Of a stretch of 15,000 bases of DNA, positions 7,221 through 15,000 are shown one piece after another. Position numbers and translations under genes: made by a program. This DNA comes from Stramonita haemastoma (lineage: Eukaryota; Mollusca; Gastropoda; Neogastropoda; Muricidae): assembly GCA_030674155.1 (NCBI GenBank), contig CM060328.1, positions 39,839,299 through 39,854,298 of the forward strand, written 5' to 3'. Below the pieces are notes generated by a model. That model saw nothing but the letters and a program-made list of their open reading frames with translations, was not told the origin of the DNA and made no database searches. Numbering within the stretch: the first letter of the stretch is position 1; every line of letters begins with the position of its first letter.

Positions 7221-7508
7221 AACAAACACACAGAGAACAACAAAAAGCCCCAACCAACCAAACAAACAAACAAACACCAGAACAAACTTAACCCCAAAAA
7301 TGATTCCAAACCTGACTGAAAAAGATTCCAAAGACTCCAAAAACAAACAACAACCTTTTTGGTTTTTTTCTCTCTATCTTTCTCTCCCTCTCCAACGTAT
7401 CCTCTCCTGCTAGCATACACGTAAACACAGCAGACAGCCTATCTATAGCAGAGAATGCAGTTCTTTCTACACTGCAGCATAGGCAGACAATAAAAGCCAC
7501 GAAACAAG
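7221..7508. other. Spacer with (CAAA)n and pyrimidine patches
   Basis: Low-complexity A/C-rich sequence including CAAA units (about 7259-7276), then a T/C-rich patch (7356-7393). The overlapping minus-strand frames have no recognisable domain. Confidence 0.5.
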
Positions 7509-7550
7509 CCTACCTACCTACCTACATACCTACCTACCCCCCCCCCCCCC
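7509..7550. repeat. (CCTA)n tract ending in C14
   Basis: About seven CCTA/CATA tetramers (7509-7536) run directly into fourteen C residues (7537-7550). Confidence 0.92.
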
Positions 7551-7718
7551 TTTGCCCGGCAGTGCAGTGGTCAATACTCTCCACGTCACAGTCAACAAAA
7601 TTCATGTGACATGTAAAACACCTTGCGACAGACGGCCGACGCATAACCTTTCTGTCAAACACTACACACTTGCGCAACCTAACCGCACATGCATGCACGC
7701 AAGTTTATGTGGAACATA
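7551..7718. other. Unique spacer
   Basis: Unique sequence, nothing recognised. Confidence 0.45.
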
Positions 7719-8055
<337 letters not shown>

Positions 8056-8059
8056 AAAC

Positions 8060-8162
8060 CTAGATGTCAGACTTTAGAAAACTGTATACACACGGGAATA
8101 AAATGTAAAAAGACACATGAGTGTTTTTTCCATTATCCTGGAAATAAGAGAATAAAAAGATT
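8060..8162 (+). mobile_element. SINE family A, copy 7 (3' end only)
   Basis: Only the last 100 bases or so remain: ACTTTAGAAAACTGTATACA (8071-8090), CACGGGAATAAAATGTAAAA (8091-8110), GACACATGAGTG, CCATTATCCTGG and AAATAAGAGAATAAAAAGA (8142-8160), matching the copy 1 end block by block. All promoter parts are absent. The left edge lies within about 8 bases of the CA array. Confidence 0.78.
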
Positions 8163-8184
8163 TTTTTAATGTAAACAAAATAAT

Positions 8185-8490
8185 ACACATGCAGACAGGA
8201 AAAGAAATAATGGGTGGCGCGCTGTTGTTGTGGCGACGTGCTCTGCCCAGAAAAAAAGTTCAAGTTAGTTAAAGTCTGTCCCGAGCCTAAGGTTCATCAG
8301 GCCGGTGCTTATCCCGGTTTCTGTGGCGTTAAGCGACTGAGAGTCATAGACTCCCCTCTGGATAGGACGCCAGTCTATCGCAGGGTTAACCCTCAACACA
8401 AGGTTGGTGCCCCTTTTACACCTGGGTGGGGTGAGCAGAAAGAGCGGCCCAAATTTCACGCAGAAAAATACGCAGTGACTAAAGGGGTGC
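8185..8490 (+). mobile_element. Family B repeat, copy 2, interrupted by another repeat
   Basis: The left half (8185-8250) has an A-rich linker, then TGGGTGGCGCGCTGTTGTTG (8211-8230) and GGCGACGTGCTCTGCCCAG. The right half resumes at AGCGGCCCAAATTTCACGCA (8443-8462), GAAAAATACGCAGTGACTA. Between them, about 8252-8440, the palindrome is broken by about 190 bp of unrelated repeat. That insert includes CTCCCCTCTGGATAGGACGC (8351-8370), CAGTCTATCGCAGGGTTAAC (8371-8390) and TTTTACACCTGGGTGGGG (8414-8431). The latter part resembles the reverse complement of the 3' part of the 5S-like element near 796-818. The (ACAAT)n satellite follows directly. Confidence 0.7.
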
Positions 8491-8491
8491 A

Positions 8492-8791
8492 CAGTACAAT
8501 ACAGTACAATACAATACAATACAATACAATACAATACAATACAATACAATACAATACAATACAATACAATACAATACAATACAATACAATACAATACAAT
8601 ACAATACAATACAGTACAGTACAGTACAATACAGTACAATACAGTACAATACAGTACAATACAGTACAGTAACAATACACAGTACAATACAATACATCAT
8701 CAATACAATACAATACAATACAATACATACAATACATACAATACAATACAATACAATACAATACAATACAATACAATACAATCACAACACA
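8492..8791. repeat. (ACAAT)n pentanucleotide satellite, block 1
   Basis: About sixty units of ACAAT on the plus strand, with ACAGT variants concentrated at the left edge and at about 8612-8671, and a short disordered stretch (8669-8730). The QYNTIQYN and CIVLYC frames are translations of the repeat. Confidence 0.97.
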
Positions 8792-8811
8792 ACACACTTA
8801 AAAAAAAAATT

Positions 8812-8891
8812 CGATACCACTTTATGTCACAGCAGATTTCTCTGCGTGAAATTCGGGCTGCTCTCCCCGGGGAGAGCGCGTCGCCACAAGT
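8812..8891 (-). mobile_element. Family B repeat, copy 3 (antisense, palindrome intact)
   Basis: On the minus strand this reads TTGTGGCGACGCGC, the palindrome GCTCTCCCCGGGGAGAGC (8860-8877), AGCCCGAATTTCACGCAGAG, AAATCTGCTGTGACATAAAG and TGGTATCGAATT, ending at a poly-A/T run (8801-8809). It is nearly identical to copy 1 over the palindrome and the next 30 bases. (ACAAT)n of the same strand polarity lies on both sides. Confidence 0.85.
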
Positions 8892-9131
8892 GCAATACAG
8901 TACAATACAATGCAAAACAATACAGTGCAATACAATACAACTACAGTGCAGTACAGTACAATACGATGCAATACAATACAATACAACACAACACAACACA
9001 ACACAACACAACAACACAACACAATACAATACAATACAATACAATACAATACAACACAACACAACACAACACAATACAATACAATACAATACAACACAAT
9101 ACAATACAATACAATACAACACAACACAACG
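8892..9131. repeat. (ACAAT)n / (ACAAC)n pentanucleotide satellite, block 2
   Basis: The left end is degenerate, with GCAAT, ACAGT and GCAGT units (8892-8965). Blocks of pure ACAAT then alternate with blocks of ACAAC (8986-9020, 9050-9073, 9115-9130). ACAAC differs from ACAAT by one transition per unit and occurs in runs, so the variant has itself been amplified. Confidence 0.96.
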
Positions 9132-9505
9132 CACACGTGAATGCGTGGACAGGTAGCACCCAATCTCTCCATACAGAAGAAGGAAGAAACACAGAGGAAA
9201 AGCCAGAACAAGCGCAGACAGAAGGAGGGTACAGTCCCACTGCATATTGTGTCACAAAATGCTTGCTGACACGTAGACATGGCTGTATATGCCAGTGTTC
9301 TGGTGGCTCCTGCGACGACACTGGAACCATGCGTATCGGCGATTGCCTTTTCCAATGGACTATTCCAGCGACGTGGAGACAGGGAGGGAGCGGGGTGCTG
9401 CATGGATAACAGCATACTCTCCATATTGACTTCCCCAGGGTTTGCGCTTTAGAACTTAGAGTGCAACTTCCTTGTCTTCAGAGATTGACGGATGCCTACC
9501 GGACA
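9132..9505. other. Unique spacer; open frame not supported as gene
   Basis: Non-repetitive sequence. A plus-strand frame runs out of the satellite to a stop at about 9409, and its last 90 residues contain several cysteines. A minus-strand frame is open over the same bases. I recognise no domain in either and no convincing start, so I call no gene. Confidence 0.5.
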
Positions 9506-9658
9506 GTCATGCTCATATTTTATATAATTTTCCAGTCCCCGTGTGTATGCAGTTTTGTAAATCTTGTCATCTGTTCCCACCGGCACACAATGGCCTACTC
9601 TTACGAAAAGCGGGACATGATTTAACGTGTGCGCAAGATGTTCTGCATGTGTTCAACG
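9506..9658 (-). mobile_element. SINE family A, copy 8 (3' part, antisense)
   Basis: On the minus strand the order is GAACACATGCAGAACATCTT, GCGCACACGTTAAATCATGT, CGCTTTTCGTAAGAGTAGGC (rc of 9591-9610), CATTGTGTGCCGGTGGGAAC, AGATGACAAGATTTACAAAA and CTGCATACACACGGGGACTG (rc of 9533-9552), then a decayed end. The head and most of the core are absent. Bases 9537-9589 are nearly identical to copy 2 (3293-3345). Confidence 0.86.
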
Positions 9659-10415
9659 GAGGGTAGCAACTCCCCCCAGGGCCTAGAATCTTCCTGTGTG
9701 GGAGAGAAAATAGAATACTCCCTCTTTCCCTTCATCAGGTTCACATACCGTCAATGCACAGACTGCAAATCCTGAGAGAAACGAACGATTCCAAATCTGA
9801 CCGTTTTCTATCGTTCTTTGTGAGTGTGAAAATCAGGTCAAACAACACATCGTAGTAGGCACCCATCAGTCTCGGAAGACTATGGAGTTGTGCTCTAGTC
9901 TTTAGAGCGCAAAGCCTGGGTAAGTAAGTATGGAGGGCAAGCACAGGGCAGGACAAGCAAGCACTACAGGGCTTACGTTAGTAATATCGACTTAGCTTGT
10001 TATGTAATTATATTGTTTAAATATCATTTTGGGTAGTGTTTTCAAGTTTATAGATAGAAAACGAAATTCTAAGCCGTTTTTCTTTTTAAAAAAAAATCCA
10101 GCTACTTCTTGAGCTGGTTTTGAGTAGTTGATAGTCTTAATCCAGTTAGGGACAACAAAATCCATTTAAGGACACGACAACAGGAAAGAATACTGGGCAA
10201 GAAAGCAGTGGAACAACAGGTAAGGCTCTTTTGTGATGGACAAGCAGTGACGTTAATATCCATGTTACCGCAACACCTGTTACTGTTGCAGGTCAACATT
10301 ATCCTCTTTTAATTCCAGCCCCGCTCTCCCTCCCCAAGCCCCCCACCAATCATCCATATTGGCCTTAAAACCGTCAATGGTGCACAGGGTGTATGCACAA
10401 AGATTAAAAAAACAA
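9659..10415. other. Unique spacer with one short hairpin motif
   Basis: No gene recognised. The segment CATCAGTCTCGGAAGACTATGG (9864-9885) contains a perfect 5-bp hairpin (AGTCT, loop CGGA, AGACT; 9868-9881). Other parts are AT-rich and featureless. The minus-strand frames at 9741-9956 and 10102-10299 show no domain. Confidence 0.5.
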
Positions 10416-10479
10416 ACAAACTTGTGCAGGTATTTCACCAAACGTGGATAGACTTTAAGTTGATCAATGACAATAAAAG
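10416..10479. other. Short spacer
   Basis: Unique sequence leading into the compound array. Confidence 0.4.
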
Positions 10480-10684
<205 letters not shown>

Positions 10685-11082
10685 CAAAGAAAATTAGAGA
10701 GGCAGGAAGGGAGGCAATGTGTACTCCATATGCGCTGTTTTTGAATGAGCAAACCATCTGTTGTTTAATGTTTAGCTAACTTCTAACATTCAATTGCCAT
10801 TATTTACTCAATAAGTGGCATCTATTTAGACTCATACACACCTTCTATTTCTATGCAAAACTGTTGATGTGGCAGCAGTGATTTACAGACGCGAAAACTG
10901 CACCAGAACATTATAAAGGGATCAAAAAAATGATAAAACATCACACCTATGACCTCTCTATAAAATGTAACGACTTGAAGGTATTTCACATACAGTGTGC
11001 CACATGCGACCAAAAATAATAAGCTGAGAAAGTATGGTTCCTTTATCCACCTAACCTTGATTCATGGTCTGAGTGTTAGGCC
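10685..11082. other. Unique spacer
   Basis: AT-rich unique sequence; no gene, RNA or repeat recognised. Confidence 0.5.
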
Positions 11083-11335
11083 TATTCTTTTGGATGAGAT
11101 GATACAAACCGATGTGCCGTGTGCAACATACATTCAGTGCACGTAAAAGAACCTACGACGACAAGAGAGTTGTCCCTGGCAGAATTCTGTAGAAAAGCGC
11201 TCCAGTCGTTAGGAAAACCGAAATACATAGCTAAAGAGATAGAAAAGGAACTTAAAACAGGATGGCACTACCCTTGTGGTGGCATGTTATCTCCAGAGAG
11301 AGCAGTATGAATTCTTCACACAGAAAAATCTGTCT
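11083..11335 (+). mobile_element. Composite repeat: family A-like core plus family B module (degraded)
   Basis: The left part has TTTGGATGAGATGATACAAA (11089-11108) and CCGTGTGCAACATAC, which align with the SINE core (CTTCGGATGAGACTATAAAC, CCCGTGTG). A distinct middle follows: TGCACGTAAAAGAACCTACG (11138-11157), GAGTTGTCCCTGGCAGAATT and CTGTAGAAAAGCGC. An A-rich linker then leads into a decayed family B module: GGATGGCACTACCCTTGTGG (11260-11279), ATCTCCAGAGAGAGCAG in place of the palindrome (11290-11306), and ATTCTTCACACAGAAAAATC (11311-11330). The open frame at 11119-11310 lies wholly inside and is not a gene. No tRNA-like head is visible. Confidence 0.72.
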
Positions 11336-11401
11336 TCATTTAAAGCGTTATACCAAATGCATACAGATTTATTATCAAAGTAAATAGGATGTCGACAACA
11401 A
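11336..11401. other. Short spacer
   Basis: Unique sequence; nothing recognised. Confidence 0.4.
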
Positions 11402-11570
11402 AAGCAATAACTACAATAGCATCAGCAGCAGCACGAGTAAAATAATATCAGCAGCAGTAGCAGCAGAGCACAGTAGCAACAGCGACACCTGTAGCAAAAG
11501 CAATAGCAGCAGCAACAGCAGCAGGAACAACACTAACAACAACAATAACAACAGCAGCAGCAGCAGTAGC
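11402..11570. repeat. Imperfect AGC/AAC trinucleotide array
   Basis: AGC and AGT units with frequent AAC, AAT and ATC variants and phase slips. It is a decayed member of the same class as 4195-4426. Confidence 0.85.
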
Positions 11571-11782
11571 AAAAACAAAAGTCTATATATAAAGTCTTTC
11601 CTATCAAAAGAAAATAAAAACTAGAAATCGTCGCTGCTTGCCGCTTTGGCATTTCAATATCCATTGCTAATGTTAGAGGTATATCATCTTCAGAAAAACA
11701 GTAGAAGCCATTCTTTAGAAAAAAAAGGTGTCCTTTAACAACACCAGCAGAGTGAAAACTAAGACCAGCATAGTGTATACTA
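11571..11782. other. Unique spacer
   Basis: Unique AT-rich sequence between trinucleotide arrays. Confidence 0.45.
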
Positions 11783-11925
11783 TTGCTGCTACCACCACCA
11801 CCACCACCACCACCACCACCACCACCACCACCACCACCACCACCACCACCACCACCATCAACAGCAGCATCAGCGGTGGTAGGAAACAGCAACAGCAGCA
11901 GCAGCAAACACAGCAATAGGAGTAG
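11783..11925. repeat. (ACC)22 plus AGC/CAG units
   Basis: GCTGCT leads into twenty-two pure ACC units (11791-11856). ATCAACAGCAGC and CAGCAGCAGC units follow to about 11925. Poly-P, poly-T and poly-G frames are artefacts. Confidence 0.95.
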
Positions 11926-11941
11926 CAGCATATCCCTCCAA

Positions 11942-12140
11942 ACTGTCATGTTTTTCACATTTCTTTTTTTTTTCTCTGTAAGCTTTTTGGGGGTTGTTTT
12001 TCGTTTTGGTTTTGCTTGGTTTTGTGTAGTTTGGTTTTTTTTCTGTTTTGGTGTGGTGAGGTTTGTGTTGTTTGTTTGCTTGTGTTTTTGTGATTTTTGT
12101 TGATTTGTTTTGTTAATGTTTTTGTTCTTTAATAGGTAGG
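11942..12140. other. T/G-rich low-complexity tract
   Basis: The plus strand is almost only T and G, with many TTTTGG and TTTGTT words and no fixed period. The plus-strand frame through it is F/V/C/L-rich because of composition alone. Confidence 0.8.
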
Positions 12141-12369
12141 TGGGGGAGTGTTATGTGTTCACAGAAGAATGCTGTGTTTTTTGTTTAAAATCTTTTTCTT
12201 TCTTTTTTTTTACCATTTTTATTCCCTTTTATCATGTTGTACATTGTTACATATATATCATGAAATGCGGTTTTTTACGTATACGTACATATAAAAAGTA
12301 AGCACGATATTCACAGAAAGGATAATGAAAGATGATAAAGTATAAAAGATATTAGGAAAGACAAAATAA
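12141..12369. other. AT-rich spacer
   Basis: T-runs, a short ATATATAT patch (12251-12258) and unique sequence; no gene. Confidence 0.5.
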
Positions 12370-12508
<139 letters not shown>

Positions 12509-12908
12509 ATATGTTAAAATTTTTCTTTGCTTAAAATCTTGGATCTCATTTCGTTTGAAACAAGGTTGGTTGTTTTTCTGTCTTGAAGGCTAGATTGTAT
12601 GTAACATTGTCAGGGTGTTTCTCATTGGTTCCTCCTCTTCTTTATTTTTCTCTTTCACCTCCTCCTCGTCCTCCGAGTCTTCCCCTTTCCTCTCTTCCTC
12701 CTCATTATTCTGGACTTATAACCATACTACCCCCCAGACTCCTGATCAATAATTTTTGAAAAGTAAACAACCCCATCAAGATCAGTAATTAATGTTATGT
12801 TTCAAAACGAAAAACCACGTCTCTTGACGTAAATCTAAGCAACAAAAAAACACAGATAGAAAGACAGAAAATGAGAAGGCGAAAGAAGAAGATGGACGTT
12901 TGTGTTCC
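12509..12908. other. Spacer with CTCCTC-rich patch
   Basis: Unique sequence with a pyrimidine-rich patch (about 12629-12706, CTCCTC and TCTTCC words). No gene recognised. Confidence 0.5.
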
Positions 12909-12940
12909 TAGTGTCTGTCTGTCTGTCAGTCTGTCTGTAC
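12909..12940. repeat. (CTGT)n tetranucleotide
   Basis: Seven or so CTGT units with one CAGT variant. It is the complement class of the GACA arrays elsewhere in the window. Confidence 0.85.
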
Positions 12941-13553
12941 CGCTGGGGACTGGTAGCGCTCATCATCACCGCTTCCTTCCTGCCTGACTGTTTGTCTTCC
13001 TCTTTCCGCCTGTTGTCTTTGTGGCTTAAAGGCCGTCTGTTCATCGATTGGTCTGCAGATAAGCTGATGGGCTGTTTGATGTTAGACTTCAGGTCTGCTA
13101 CTGTTAGTTTGAGGTTGTTGGGGTTTTTTTGTTGTGTTTTTTTTCTGAGAGGATGGGGGATGGGGTGGGGGGGGGGGGTAGGAGGTGGTTGAGTTGGTAA
13201 GGGGTGGGTGGGGGTGCGGTTTTGATATTTTTTTGTTATTTGTTTTAGTTTGTTGGTAATCCTACTTAGATTTCGTTCTTGTTTTGGTTTTGATTGTGTT
13301 TTTTGTCTCTGTGTGGTTTTTGTTGTTGTTTTGAGATTTGTCTTTGTGTCAATTTTTTCGCCTTTTTTCTCCAGATGTTCAATGTCTTTCCGCTTCTGTC
13401 TCTGCCTCTATGTCTCTGCTTCTGACTCTTTCTCTTCGTCTCTATTTTTTATAAAAATCTGGGTAGGTAGCTATCTATGACCTTTTCTCCGCGGATTCTC
13501 AGTTTACTGTGTACAAACTAAAGAAATATCACGTAGTGTTCAGAAACCTCTAC
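12941..13553. other. T/G- and T/C-rich spacer with G-run cluster
   Basis: Low-complexity T/G-rich sequence from about 13100 to 13345, then T/C-rich to 13450. G-runs at 13155-13178 and 13201-13215 are noted separately. The plus-strand frames are hydrophobic through composition and show no domain. Confidence 0.6.
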
Positions 13554-14050
<497 letters not shown>

Positions 14051-14700
14051 TGGTGTCAGGTACACAAAAAAAGTATCTCAGCATGTTTGCTTTGAAATGC
14101 ATGCAATGCACATATGTATTCCAGTCTTTTCATTACCAGTTCTTGCACCTGCTCACTCCATATTCATCAATTATATAGCTCGGAGTTCGGGCTACATAAT
14201 ACAGCGAACACATTATAGATATCATAAGCCCCCCCCAAAAAAAAAATAACCCACGAAAATTGTATATAAAAAATTGAAAAATTGGACATTACATTCTTTA
14301 TCCCTTTTACACATAACATAAATATATTGATCTTCTTCTTCTTCACAAAGTTTTACAGTAATTTTACCATCATACAAAATAGACCATGAAAAATATAAAA
14401 ACTATAACTAAAAAAAAACAATAAAATTTCCGACTCTTCCCCACATTCCAATTTAAAAAAACAACAACACACAGCTTGATCTTTATCTTTTCAGGAAGTT
14501 TGACAGTCACGTCATGATCGGGGATCAGAAGTCAAGGACGTGCTGTTTTCACTTACTGCAAAGAAGACTGATGCCGCGTCAAGAAGCAAAATGGACTCTG
14601 CCACGAGAGGGCAAATGGGGTGAGAGTGGAGAGTTATTCCCATGGGAAAGACTGAAGAACCGAGTCAAGGACAAGAAGTTGGTAACTCTGTGAGCTACAC
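14051..14700. other. AT-rich unique spacer
   Basis: Mostly AT-rich with A-runs at 14236-14246 and 14411-14418. No gene, RNA gene or dispersed repeat recognised. Confidence 0.5.
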
Positions 14701-14760
14701 GAACACACACACACACACACACACGCACAGACACACGCACGCACGCACGCACACACACAC

Positions 14761-14797
<37 letters not shown>

Positions 14798-14850
14798 ACA
14801 CACACACACACACACACAAAACACACACACAAACACACACACAAATAGAA
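14701..14850. repeat. (CA)n array with CACG units
   Basis: CA dinucleotides with an ACGC tetramer patch (14737-14752) and CAAA-type slips towards the right end. The minus-strand CVCVC frames are artefacts. Confidence 0.95.
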
Positions 14851-15000
14851 AGAAGGAGATCGGAACAAAAGAAACAAAAGAAACGAATAACACAAAATAA
14901 GAAAACAAAACGTTTTTGAACATACAGTTTCACTTTTTTTTATTTGGAGAATAATGAAAACACATATCTATGCTCTTATTACATTTACGGCCAATCTCCG
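14851..15000. other. Unique spacer at window end
   Basis: A-rich then AT-rich sequence with nothing recognised. Confidence 0.45.

Noticed and set aside
7113..7500. Minus-strand hydrophobic frames resembling membrane proteins
   Set aside because: The hydrophobic residues come from the antisense of A/C-rich low-complexity sequence and part of a SINE tail; the overlapping frames are equally open.
7509..7536. Telomere-like repeat (CCTA)
   Set aside because: The unit is four bases, not the animal CCCTAA hexamer, and it is only about seven units long.
8492..9131. CRISPR-like regular repeats
   Set aside because: Tandem pentamers without spacers in a eukaryotic context.
8846..9409. A 187-residue plus-strand frame with a cysteine-containing C-terminal part
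   Set aside because: The first half is family B and ACAAT satellite translation. The unique end (from about 9132) has no recognisable domain, and the opposite strand is open over the same bases.
11119..11310. A 63-residue open frame as a small gene
   Set aside because: It lies wholly inside a dispersed composite repeat with no coding signal.

Overview
This window looks like eukaryotic intergenic or intronic DNA, most likely from a marine gastropod mollusc. The evidence is the complete lack of bacterial-style coding density, the extreme load of simple repeats (CA, GA, GACA, AGC/AGT, ACC, ACAAT), and several dispersed families of short retroelement-like repeats whose look I associate with gastropod genomes. 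The taxon is an inference from memory of repeat style; nothing in the sequence names the species. I found no protein-coding gene I would defend. Every long open frame is either a microsatellite read as low-complexity peptide or lies inside a dispersed repeat.

Layout. 1-186 is a compound trinucleotide array. About 668-890 is a SINE-like element with a 5S-rRNA-like segment. 1045-1236 (GA/GACA) and 1701-1964 (TC) are simple arrays. 2299-2651 is the best copy of a tRNA-headed SINE (here 'family A') with intact A and B boxes. 3215-3364 is an antisense fragment of it, abutting a GT/GC array (3365-3492). 3634-4426 is a large AGC/AGT trinucleotide complex whose two halves are complementary. 4563-4860 is a roughly 100-115 bp minisatellite. 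5037-7220 is a cluster of four family A copies with one palindrome-bearing repeat ('family B') and a CA array between them. 7719-8055 is a CA array followed by a SINE tail. 8185-9131 holds two family B copies in opposite orientations within a large (ACAAT)n satellite. 9506-9658 is another antisense SINE fragment. 10480-10684 is a compound CAA/GA/GACA array. 11083-11335 is a degenerate composite repeat that joins the family A core to the family B palindrome module. 11402-11925, 12370-12508, 13554-14050 and 14701-14850 are further microsatellites.

The most interesting biology is in the repeats. Two families seem to share a central core and differ in their 3' modules. Truncated SINE copies repeatedly start exactly where a (CA)n array ends. 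One SINE copy carries two different 3' ends in series. Family B elements are joined to pentanucleotide tails that have grown into satellites. No system of interacting genes is visible here.
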